A DNA stretch of 64,000 nucleotides from Pseudomonas sp. PD9R (GTDB taxonomy: Bacteria > Pseudomonadota > Gammaproteobacteria > Pseudomonadales > Pseudomonadaceae). Position numbers and translations under genes: made by a program. Every line of letters starts with the position of its first letter. Within the stretch, counting starts at the first letter, position 1. Location: contig NZ_JAHTMR010000020.1 in the NCBI RefSeq assembly GCF_019200975.1, positions 1 to 64,000 of the forward strand, given 5' to 3'. Shown here piece after piece: positions 25,205-32,710 of this stretch. The notes beneath the pieces are model-generated. The model did no database searches, was not told the DNA's origin, and saw nothing but the letters and a program-made list of their open reading frames with translations.

Positions 25205-25561
25205 TCAGCCGGAAATGCACGCCGTAGCGGCATTACGAACATCCCATGGACGCAGCGGCACATTGGAGATGCGCTCATGCAGCTTGATGCTGCTGCCGCC
25301 GGAGCGCTGTTCGATATCGAAGACGGCCGCCGGGCCTGAGGAAAGCTTCTGCGGCACGATCACCCGCACACCGTCTTTCTGCGGTTCGATCTGCAACGCC
25401 CCACGGCTGCTGGCGAGCTTATCGCTCAGGCATTGCGCGTACTCGTGGGGCTTCTTGCCTGAAATCACGTTCATGGTCGGCAGCGTCTGGTTAATTTCCG
25501 AGACACTTGCGCAACCACTGATTGCCAAAAACAATGGCAGGCCCCACGCACCCCACTTCAT
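25205..25561 (-). CDS. Putative lipoprotein
   Basis: 118 aa from ATG 25561 with GGAGG upstream. The signal is MKWGAWGLPLFLAISGCASV, with lipobox ISGC, followed by a ~95-residue beta-rich mature domain including KPHEYAQCLSDKLASSRGAL. Outer-membrane location is likely because Ala/Ser rather than Asp follows the lipid Cys. Function is unknown. The frame is open from 25636, but those residues precede the signal and are not used. Confidence 0.7.
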   Translation of the reverse strand: MKWGAWGLPLFLAISGCASVSEINQTLPTMNVISGKKPHEYAQCLSDKLASSRGALQIEPQKDGVRVIVPQKLSSGPAAVFDIEQRSGGSSIKLHERISNVPLRPWDVRNAATACISG

Positions 25562-25773
25562 ACAAAACCTCCGATAAAGACCCTCCGACAGCAACGATGC
25601 CGTTTTTCTCCAAGGCACCCTGCATTTAACCCCCAAGCAATACGCAATTTCTGTTTTTAATTATCAAAGCGGGCCTCAACGGCCGGATAATAACGCCTCC
25701 GGGCTGATAAACTGCGCCAATCGCCCAAGCTATCGTTTTGATTTTGTAGAAAAAGCCCTTCTGGAGGCGCCTC

Positions 25774-26076
25774 ATGAAATTTATTCACCAGCGCGAGCAC
25801 CTCAACGAAGACGACATCGTCGTCATTCAATGCTCGCAAATGTGCAACATCCGCTTGATGAACGACGCTAATTTCCGCAGCTTCAAAAATGGCGGTCGCC
25901 ACACTTACCACGGCGGCGCGTTCGACACGTTCCCGGCCCGCATTACGGCGCCAAGCACCGGTTTCTGGAACATCACCATCGATACGGTCAATCGCCGTCC
26001 GATCAGCGTGACTCGCAAACCGACCCTGACGCACTCGATCAAGATCATCCGCCGTTCCAGCACGAAACTGAGCTGA
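25774..26076 (+). CDS. DUF1883 protein
   Basis: 100 aa with a GGAGG ribosome site. It starts MKFIHQREHLNEDDIVVIQC and contains FRSFKNGGRHTYHGGAFDTF and FPARITAPSTGFWNITIDTV, which fit the DUF1883 family of small beta proteins of unknown role. It is followed 29 bases later by a 58-codon frame in the same direction, probably in one transcript. Confidence 0.75.
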   Translation: MKFIHQREHLNEDDIVVIQCSQMCNIRLMNDANFRSFKNGGRHTYHGGAFDTFPARITAPSTGFWNITIDTVNRRPISVTRKPTLTHSIKIIRRSSTKLS

Positions 26077-26105
26077 GTGGCACCCAACCAAGCAAACAGA
26101 CAGGT

Positions 26106-26282
26106 ATGACCGTGGCCCAGACGACCAAGTACGTCATCAAATACAAGCTAAACGGCGAACGCCGCTTCGAATTTGCCCAGCTTGAAAACGGCACTGAAGC
26201 AGAGGCGAAGGCCGCGCTGGACGCCCTGCATGGCCAGAGCGAAGACGTCATCAGCGACATCAGCGTCAGCAAAGCGCTGTAA
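26106..26282 (+). CDS. 58-aa hypothetical protein
   Basis: Short frame missed by length cut-offs: MTVAQTTKYVIKYKLNGERR ... SDISVSKAL. It starts 29 bases after the DUF1883 stop, with CAGGT close to the ATG. Codon use is gene-like, with GC-rich third positions, and the alternating polar/hydrophobic pattern is that of a small folded protein. Function is unknown. Confidence 0.6.
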   Translation: MTVAQTTKYVIKYKLNGERRFEFAQLENGTEAEAKAALDALHGQSEDVISDISVSKAL

Positions 26283-26323
26283 TACAACCCGGACGGGCAA
26301 CATGGACGTGTGCCCCTGCGTTG

Positions 26324-26349
26324 AAGTTTGACCGCAAGCGCCGGAGTGT
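26324..26349 (+). promoter_or_regulatory. Ada-box-like element, copy 1
   Basis: Contains a 23-bp sequence (TTTGACCGCAAGCGCCGGAG plus TGT, 26327-26349) identical to one before ada at 27774-27796. With the preceding base it reads AGT-TTGACC-GCAA, close to the E. coli Ada site AAT-N6-GCAA. It lies about 80 bp before the 2OG oxygenase start, as copy 2 does before ada. Confidence 0.65.
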
Positions 26350-26408
26350 CAGCGCCCTCACCGCTCCCTAGACTGGCCACCTCAACCTTTGGTTAAGGAG
26401 TCAGAACC

Positions 26409-27095
26409 ATGTCCATTGACTGGGCGATGCTGGAGCAGCAACTCGATCAGGATGGCTGCGCAGTCATCCGGTCGCTGTTGAGCGATGAATCCTGTGATCA
26501 GATCAGCGCCCTATATTGCCAATCCGGACCCTTTCGCTCGCAAGTGATCATGGCGCGCCACGGCTTTGGTCGCGGTGAGTACAAATATTTCGGCTATCCT
26601 TTGCCGGACCTTGTGGCCCGACTGCGCAGCGATCTGTATCTACGCCTGGTGCCGATCGCCAATCGCTGGCACGAGCAGATGAGCCTGCCAAACCGCTTTC
26701 CTCAAACGCACGAAGACTTCCTCGAACGCTGTCATTCCGCCGGCCAGGTACGCCCGACACCTTTGTTGCTGCGATATGGCCCGCAGGACTACAACTGCTT
26801 GCATCAGGATTTGTACGGCGAACACGTCTTCCCACTGCAAGTGGCGATTTTGCTGTCAGAACCGGGGTTAGACTTCACCGGCGGCGAGTTCGTCCTGACC
26901 GAGCAGCGCCCACGCATGCAGTCACGGCCACAGGTCATCGACCTGAAAAAAGGCGACGCTCTGATTTTTGCGGTCAATCAACGGCCGGTCCAGGGCGTTC
27001 GCGGTTATTACCGAGTGACCCTGCGCCATGGTGTCAGTCGCCTGCACAGCGGAAAACGGCATACCCTAGGCATCATCTTCCACGATGCGTTATGA
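26409..27095 (+). CDS. 2OG-Fe(II) oxygenase, alkylation-response module
   Basis: Iron/2-oxoglutarate dioxygenase of 228 aa, prolyl-hydroxylase-like fold. The HxD metal pair is His132/Asp134 in NCLHQDLYGEHVFP, the distal His is about 207 in TLRHGVSRL, and an Arg for 2-oxoglutarate is in GKRHTLGIIF. The stop overlaps the alkB start (ATGA), so the two are translationally coupled. An Ada-box-like element lies about 80 bp upstream, identical to that of ada, so it is probably part of the adaptive response. The substrate is unknown; repair of alkylated nucleic acid or modification of a protein are possible. Confidence 0.85.
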   Translation: MSIDWAMLEQQLDQDGCAVIRSLLSDESCDQISALYCQSGPFRSQVIMARHGFGRGEYKYFGYPLPDLVARLRSDLYLRLVPIANRWHEQMSLPNRFPQTHEDFLERCHSAGQVRPTPLLLRYGPQDYNCLHQDLYGEHVFPLQVAILLSEPGLDFTGGEFVLTEQRPRMQSRPQVIDLKKGDALIFAVNQRPVQGVRGYYRVTLRHGVSRLHSGKRHTLGIIFHDAL

Positions 27096-27763
27096 ACATG
27101 AACCCGACCACATTTGACCTGTTCGCCGACGCGGAGCCCGTTCAACAACCCCGTCGCGAGCAGATCGGCGAACAATCGTACGTCTTGCGAAGCTTCGCCC
27201 TGCCCTGGCTCGACCGTTTGCTGCCCGCACTGGAGACGGTGTTGGCAGCGGCGCCGTTTCGTCAAATGATCACGCCTGGCGGATTTACCATGTCAGTCGC
27301 CCTGAGCAACTGCGGCACGCTGGGCTGGACCACCGACCGCAGCGGTTATCGCTACACCCGCAACGATCCGCAAACCGGCCTAACCTGGCCGCGAATGCCT
27401 GACGTGTTTTTTGAGCTGGCCCAAGCGGCAGCGCGGGAAGCGGGGTTTGCCACGTTCACCCCGGACTCCTGCCTGATCAACCGATACGTCCCAGGGGCGA
27501 AAATGTCTTTGCATCAGGACAAGGACGAAAACGCCTACGCAGCCCCGATCGTTTCGGTCTCGCTGGGGTTACCGGCGATGTTTCTGTTCGGCGGTTTTGA
27601 ACGCAGCAATAAGAGCCAGCGGGTGCCATTGCTGCACGGCGACATCGTGGTCTGGGGCGGCGTGGATCGCTTGCGCTACCACGGCGTTCTGCCAATCAAA
27701 GAAGGTCAACACTCCCGACTGGGAGAGCAGCGAATAAACTTCACCTTTCGGACGGCGGGGTAA
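27092..27763 (+). CDS. alkB: AlkB DNA repair dioxygenase
   Basis: Oxidative demethylase that repairs 1-methyladenine and 3-methylcytosine; 223 aa. Fe(II) ligands are His141/Asp143 in MSLHQDKDENAY and the distal His in RYHGVLPI. The 2-oxoglutarate Arg and terminal strand are in RINFTFRTAG. The nucleotide-lid residues SVALSNCGTLGWTTDRSGYR precede the core. It is coupled by a four-base overlap to the upstream oxygenase and followed by ada under its own operator-like element. Confidence 0.95.
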   Translation: MNMNPTTFDLFADAEPVQQPRREQIGEQSYVLRSFALPWLDRLLPALETVLAAAPFRQMITPGGFTMSVALSNCGTLGWTTDRSGYRYTRNDPQTGLTWPRMPDVFFELAQAAAREAGFATFTPDSCLINRYVPGAKMSLHQDKDENAYAAPIVSVSLGLPAMFLFGGFERSNKSQRVPLLHGDIVVWGGVDRLRYHGVLPIKEGQHSRLGEQRINFTFRTAG

Positions 27764-27773
27764 AATCCTCGAA

Positions 27774-27796
27774 TTTGACCGCAAGCGCCGGAGTGT
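27774..27796 (+). promoter_or_regulatory. Ada-box-like element, copy 2
   Basis: Second copy of the 23-bp sequence found before the 2OG oxygenase. With the two preceding bases it reads AAT-TTGACC-GCAA, an exact match to the AAT-N6-GCAA pattern of the E. coli ada operator. It lies in the 87-bp alkB-ada gap, starting 77 bp before the ada ATG. Confidence 0.7.
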
Positions 27797-27850
27797 AGCG
27801 GCAGCGACGCATCGTTAATCTGCAGGAAACCGGTCAACGGAAATAAAGCC

Positions 27851-28915
27851 ATGACAAGCCAATCAACAAACATCGCCATCGAAAATGATCCACGCTGGGC
27901 AGCGGTCGTCGCGCGTGACCCGCAGGCAGACGGGCAGTTTGTCTACGCCGTGAAAACCACCGGCATCTATTGCAACCCCAGCAGCCTGGCGCGTCTGCCA
28001 AAACCGCAAAATGTCGAATTCTTCGATACCGCCGAGCAGGCTCTAGCAGCGGGTTATCGCCCCAGCAAACGCGCGGCAAAAGATCAAAGTGCCGTCGCCG
28101 CGCAGCATGCCGCCACAGTGGCTGCCGCGTGCCGCCAGATCGAAAACGCAGAATGGCTTCCCGCGTTGAACGAACTGGCTGACGCAGCGGGCCTTAGCAG
28201 CTTTCACTTCCATCGAGTGTTCAAGGCTGCCACTGGCCTGACGCCCAAGGGCTACGCCGCCGCCCATCGATCACGTCGGGTGCGGGAGCGGCTGGCAGAT
28301 GGCGGTTCAGTGACGGAGGCCCTGTACGACGCAGGTTTCAACTCCAACAGTCGTTTCTACGAAGCAGCGGATCAACTCTTGGGCATGAAACCCACCGAGT
28401 ACCGGGCAGCCGGCCAGAACAACGACATTCGTTTTGCCGTCGGCCAATGTTCCCTCGGGGCGATTCTGGTGGCACAGAGCGAGCGCGGGGTTTGTGCGAT
28501 TCTGCTGGGCGACGATCCGCAGCAACTGGTCTGCGATCTGCAGGACAAGTTTCGCCGGGCCAACCTGATTGGCGCTGATCAAGACTTCGAGCAACTGATC
28601 GCCAGGGTGGTCGGTTTCATCGAGGCCCCGGCCATCGGCCTGGATTTGCCGCTGGACGTGCGCGGCACGGCGTTTCAGGAGCGGGTGTGGCAAGCCCTGC
28701 GGGAGATTCCCGTCGGCAGCACGGCGAGCTATGCCGATATTGCCCAGCGCATCGGCTCGCCGAAAGCCGTTCGTGCGGTGGCACAAGCCTGCGGCGCGAA
28801 TAGCCTGGCGGTGGCAATCCCCTGTCACCGCGTAGTACGCAGTGACGGCAATCTGTCAGGGTATCGCTGGGGCGTAGAGCGCAAACGACAGTTGCTGGAA
28901 CGAGAAACGCAATAA
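27851..28915 (+). CDS. ada: Ada methyltransferase/regulator with degraded zinc site
   Basis: 354 aa with E. coli Ada layout: N-terminal methylphosphotriester/zinc domain (1-80), AraC-type HTH (about 95-185, LADAAGLSSFHFHRVFKAAT) and C-terminal O6-methylguanine methyltransferase (about 190-350) with acceptor Cys325 in IPCHRVV. In the N-terminal domain only Cys41 (equivalent to Cys38, the methyl acceptor) remains in TTGIYCNPSSLARLP. The other three zinc ligands are replaced: Ser45 (C42), Ser72 (C69) and Ala75 (C72, in YRPSKRAAKD). Zinc binding and methyl-phosphotriester sensing should be lost while O6-methylguanine repair remains. Regulation through the two Ada-box-like sites is therefore unlikely to follow the E. 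coli switch. Confidence 0.92.
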   Translation: MTSQSTNIAIENDPRWAAVVARDPQADGQFVYAVKTTGIYCNPSSLARLPKPQNVEFFDTAEQALAAGYRPSKRAAKDQSAVAAQHAATVAAACRQIENAEWLPALNELADAAGLSSFHFHRVFKAATGLTPKGYAAAHRSRRVRERLADGGSVTEALYDAGFNSNSRFYEAADQLLGMKPTEYRAAGQNNDIRFAVGQCSLGAILVAQSERGVCAILLGDDPQQLVCDLQDKFRRANLIGADQDFEQLIARVVGFIEAPAIGLDLPLDVRGTAFQERVWQALREIPVGSTASYADIAQRIGSPKAVRAVAQACGANSLAVAIPCHRVVRSDGNLSGYRWGVERKRQLLERETQ

Positions 28916-28916
28916 A

Positions 28917-29002
28917 TGTAGGAGCTGCCGAAGGCTGCGATCTTTTGATTTTGTTTTTTCAAGATCAAGATCAAAAGATCGCAGCCTTCGGCAGCTCCTA
29001 CA
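28917..29002. repeat. REP palindrome (AAGGCTGCG variant)
   Basis: Arms TGTAGGAGCTGCCGAAGGCT ... and inverted copy, loop rich in T/A. It begins two bases after the ada stop and separates the convergent ada and acuI. Confidence 0.85.
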
Positions 29003-29008
29003 TTGATG

Positions 29009-29992
29009 TTAACGATTCACGTCGACGACAACACGCCCGCGCAACTGCCCGGCAAGCAAGCGCGGCGCAGCGTCGATTGCCTCGCTCAGTCCGATTTCGT
29101 GGCTGATCAGCGGCAACAGGCCAAAATCCAGATCCTTCGCCAATCGGCCCCACGCCTCTACGCGCTTGGCTTTCGGTTGCGTCACACTATTGATCCCCGC
29201 CAGGGTCACGCCGCGCAAAATGAACGGCGCAACGGAGGCTGGAAAATCCATGCCTTGCGCCAGACCGCACGCCGCAACAGTGCCATTGGCCTTGGTGCTC
29301 GCACAGGCATTGGCCAAGGTATGGCTGCCGACAGAATCGATAACCCCAGCCCAACGTTCCCTGGCCAAAGGCTTGCCCGGTTCTGACAGTGTCGCGCGGT
29401 CGATGATTTCGCTCGCACCCAGTTGTTTCAGATAGTCGTGCTCCGAGGTACGGCCAGTGGAGGCAACGACTCGGTAGCCCAGCTTGCTGAGCAGTGCGAT
29501 GGCGAAACTGCCTACACCGCCATTGGCCCCCGTGACCAGAATTTCGCCTTGCTCAGGCGTCACACCGTTATGTTCCAGCGCCAGGATGCACAGCATCGCC
29601 GTATAACCAGCGGTGCCGATCGCCATTGATTGTGCGGCGGTGAATTCCTTGGGCAATGGAATCAGCCAATCACCGTTCAGGCGCGCTTTCTGGGCCAGTC
29701 CGCCCCAGTGTCCTTCACCGACACCCCAGCCATTCAGCAGGACTTTGTCGCCAACCTTGTAGTCCGGATGCCCGCTGGCTTCGACGGTCCCCGCCAGATC
29801 GATACCCGGCACCATCGGAAATTTTCGCACCACCGGGCTGCTGCCGGTAATGGCCAGGCCGTCCTTGAAATTCAACGTGCTATACGCCACACGCACGGTC
29901 ACATCGCCCTCGGGTAGCTGATCCTCATTGATCTCTTGCAGTGTGGCCCGGTAACCGCTGTTGTCTTTATCGATCAAAATACCTTGGAACAT
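29009..29992 (-). CDS. acuI: Acrylyl-CoA reductase-type quinone oxidoreductase
   Basis: Medium-chain dehydrogenase/reductase of the AcuI/YhdH family, 327 aa. It starts MFQGILIDKDNSGYRATLQE and has the NFKDGLAITG and GIDLAGTVEASGHPDYKVGD blocks. The NADPH fold is ILVTGANGGVGSFAIALLSKLG. Members reduce acryloyl-CoA to propionyl-CoA with NADPH and help detoxify acrylate. No zinc ligands are present, as expected. It is a stand-alone gene. Confidence 0.88.
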   Translation of the reverse strand: MFQGILIDKDNSGYRATLQEINEDQLPEGDVTVRVAYSTLNFKDGLAITGSSPVVRKFPMVPGIDLAGTVEASGHPDYKVGDKVLLNGWGVGEGHWGGLAQKARLNGDWLIPLPKEFTAAQSMAIGTAGYTAMLCILALEHNGVTPEQGEILVTGANGGVGSFAIALLSKLGYRVVASTGRTSEHDYLKQLGASEIIDRATLSEPGKPLARERWAGVIDSVGSHTLANACASTKANGTVAACGLAQGMDFPASVAPFILRGVTLAGINSVTQPKAKRVEAWGRLAKDLDFGLLPLISHEIGLSEAIDAAPRLLAGQLRGRVVVDVNR

Positions 29993-30168
29993 CGCTGCCT
30001 CCTGGTGGGATCACCTGTTGTGTTTTGATTTAAATACCATGCCGCATAAAATATCCATACTCGACTTTAATCCAATCCACAAAACCGCCGGGCTTTTCCA
30101 AGACCAGGGGCTATGCTTTTTTTGCGGCTTTGAAAAGCCCGAAGACTGACCTGTCGATGGAGCTGACA

Positions 30169-32616
30169 ATGTCTCACCTACGCTCGTTTACCGCTTTGCT
30201 GATGCTCTGTCTGCTGGCGTTTACCCATGTTCAGGCGGCACCGGCAAAACCGTCGGCAGCGCCCGCCGACCCGGCACCGGAAACGCCGAGCTGGCCCCAA
30301 GTACTGACCAGCGGTGATACCAAACTGACCATCTATCAGCCACAAATCGACAGCTGGGACGGTTACACCTTGCTGGCCCGCGCAGCGGTCGAGGCCACCG
30401 GGGCGGACGGCAATTCCACCTACGGCATCGTGCAATCGAGCGCCCATACACTGGTCGACAAAGTTACCCGCTGGGTCGCGCTGGATCAGTACACCATTAT
30501 CAAAGCCGATTTCCCCGCTAGCGCCGCGAACGCCGACAGCTGGGTCGAGACGATGAAAAAGGATGCGGCGAACCGCAAGAAAACGATTTCCCTCGATCAG
30601 CTCGAAGCCGCGGTGGGCGTGATCGCCGCCGAGCAACAATCCAAGGGCGAACCCATCGAGAATACGCCACCGACGATCATCACTTCTGATGTGCCGGCGC
30701 TGTTGGTGTACATCGACGGTGAGCCCGCCTATCGCCCCGTCGAAGGCACATCATTGCAACGGGTGATCAATACTCGACCGCTATTGCTCAAGGATGCTCA
30801 GGGCAAGCACTACTTGCACGTATTTGACGGCTGGATGGTTGCGGACGAATTGAACGGCCAGTATGCGCCGCTGCCCTCTCCGTCGGCCGAACTGGAAAAA
30901 GCCAAGAAAGCCGCGATCCAGAGTCGCCAAGTGGACTTGCTGACAGGTCAGAGCGATTCGAAAGACAAGATACCGACCCTGGCAAAACCACCGATCCCGC
31001 ACATTCATATCGCCACTTCACCCACCGAACTGATCGTCACCGACGGTGCCCCGCAGTGGCAGCCTATCCAAGGCACGAAACTGCTCTACGTGACCAACAC
31101 CACCGGGCACATTTTCAAGGAGATCGGCGACCAGGACAGTTATGTGCTGATCTCCGGTCGCTGGTTCCGCGCCAGTGATATGCAGGGCCCCTGGACCTTT
31201 GCCCCGGCGGACAAGCTGCCGGCGGATTTCGCGGACATTCCTGATGACAGCGCGAAAGAAAACGTCAAGGCCTCGGTCGCGGGGACGCCACAGGCCAAGG
31301 AAGCGGCAATTGCAGCCACCATTCCTCAGACCTCGGCCGTGAAGAAAAGCCAACTGAAAATGACAGCGCCACAATTCGACGGCCAACCACAGTTCAAGGC
31401 CATCAATGGCACACCACTGCAATATGTAGTGAACACCGCGACGCCGATCATCATGGTCGACGCCAATAGTTGGTACGCGGTGGAGAACGGTATCTGGTTC
31501 GTTGCCCCTTCGGTGCAAGGCCCCTGGGCGGTCGCCACGTCGGTGCCGGCAGTGATCTATTCGATTCCACCCAGCTCGCCGATGCACTACATCACCTACG
31601 TGAAAGTTTATTCAGCCAACGGCGATACCGTGGTCGTGGGTTACACGCCGGGGTATCAAGGCTCCACGATAGACCCCAACAGTGGCGTGGTGGTGTATGG
31701 CACGGGTTACCCGTACACGCCTTGGGTCGGAAGCGCCTGGTATGGCCCGCCGGTGACGTACGGTTTTGGCGTGGCAATTCGGTATACGCCTTGGACCGGC
31801 TGGACGTTTGGTTTTGGCTTCGGCTGGAGTTGGGGTGGCAGCACAGTGGCGATGGGTTGGGGTTGGGGTGCCTATCCGTGGTGGGGCAATTATGGTTGGG
31901 GTTACGCCTGGGGTCCGCGCCTGTATCCCGCGCCGATACCATGGGGCGGCGCGGCCTATGGATATCACGGCGGCGCGGTTGCCTGGGGACCCGGCGGTTG
32001 GGCCGGCACGACGGGCAACATTTACCGTCAGTGGGGTGATCGCGCATCCGTCAGTCGCCACGGCGCTGGTTACAACGCCTGGACCGGCAACCGCTGGGCC
32101 GGCCAGGTCGGCGCATCCTACAACTCGCGCACCGGTGTCTCGGCGGCAGGCCAGCGCGGCGCGGTGCATAACGTTTATACCGGCAATTACGCCGCAGGAC
32201 ACGGCGGCGTGGCGGTCGGTCCCAACGGCGGGGCGATTGCCGGGCAACACGTGACTGCGGGCAATGTACGCACTGGCACCCAGGTCACCGCCAATCGCGG
32301 AGCTGTCTACAACCCCAACACCGGAAACACTACTGGTTACCGGGGCGTTCATGGTCGTAACAGCGGTGCCGCGCAAATTGGCGACAACGTCTATGCCGGA
32401 CATGACGGCAACGTTTACAAGAAAACCGACGACGGCTGGCAATCGATGGTCGGCGGTGCAAATCGCAGCAGTCCGGTGAACACCGCTCAAGTGCAAAACC
32501 TCAACCGTGATTCAGCGGCGCGCTCGATGGGGAATGAGCGGCTCAACAGCTATCACAACTCTTCTCAGATGATGAATCGTTCATTTGGCGGGGGCGGCGG
32601 ATTGCATCGACGGTGA
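30169..32616 (+). CDS. Large secreted repeat protein, Trp/Gly-rich
   Basis: 815 aa with a Sec signal (MSHLRSFTALLMLCLLAFTH, cut after VQA). Three ~75-residue tandem repeats follow at about 170-240, 282-360 and 399-470, sharing P-x-L-x-V-x-DG-x-P-x-(Y/W/F)-x-P-(V/I)-x-GT-x-L-x-(Y/R)-V-x-NT, then DGW/GRW/NGIW. A Trp/Gly/Tyr-rich stretch (about 507-610) includes WGWGAYPWWGNYGWGYAWG. The last ~190 residues have repeats of (Y/H)N-x-(R/Y/N)TG type. Similar Pseudomonas proteins are often called 'carbohydrate-binding family V/XII'; no enzyme motif is visible. I start at 30169, where GGAG is well placed. Confidence 0.75.
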   Translation: MSHLRSFTALLMLCLLAFTHVQAAPAKPSAAPADPAPETPSWPQVLTSGDTKLTIYQPQIDSWDGYTLLARAAVEATGADGNSTYGIVQSSAHTLVDKVTRWVALDQYTIIKADFPASAANADSWVETMKKDAANRKKTISLDQLEAAVGVIAAEQQSKGEPIENTPPTIITSDVPALLVYIDGEPAYRPVEGTSLQRVINTRPLLLKDAQGKHYLHVFDGWMVADELNGQYAPLPSPSAELEKAKKAAIQSRQVDLLTGQSDSKDKIPTLAKPPIPHIHIATSPTELIVTDGAPQWQPIQGTKLLYVTNTTGHIFKEIGDQDSYVLISGRWFRASDMQGPWTFAPADKLPADFADIPDDSAKENVKASVAGTPQAKEAAIAATIPQTSAVKKSQLKMTAPQFDGQPQFKAINGTPLQYVVNTATPIIMVDANSWYAVENGIWFVAPSVQGPWAVATSVPAVIYSIPPSSPMHYITYVKVYSANGDTVVVGYTPGYQGSTIDPNSGVVVYGTGYPYTPWVGSAWYGPPVTYGFGVAIRYTPWTGWTFGFGFGWSWGGSTVAMGWGWGAYPWWGNYGWGYAWGPRLYPAPIPWGGAAYGYHGGAVAWGPGGWAGTTGNIYRQWGDRASVSRHGAGYNAWTGNRWAGQVGASYNSRTGVSAAGQRGAVHNVYTGNYAAGHGGVAVGPNGGAIAGQHVTAGNVRTGTQVTANRGAVYNPNTGNTTGYRGVHGRNSGAAQIGDNVYAGHDGNVYKKTDDGWQSMVGGANRSSPVNTAQVQNLNRDSAARSMGNERLNSYHNSSQMMNRSFGGGGGLHRR

Positions 32617-32710
32617 CAGCACTCAAACATCACTGGCCTTGCAACAACCATTGCTGTTACAAATCCGGTTCTACCGCCCTGCCCGGTTAAAACGTCGGAG
32701 TACACCCCAA

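Noticed and set aside
28917..29002. Inverted repeats considered as IS ends or CRISPR repeats
   Set aside because: Copies recur singly across the window, have no spacers, transposase or target-site duplication, and match Pseudomonas REP elements.
31612..32496. Long minus-strand frame over the Trp/Gly-rich protein
   Set aside because: Arises from the repetitive GC-rich codons of the secreted protein; no ribosome site or domain.
32585..32710. 42-codon N-terminal extension of the nitronate monooxygenase
   Set aside because: It overlaps the end of the preceding gene and has no family similarity; ATG 32711 gives the conserved start.
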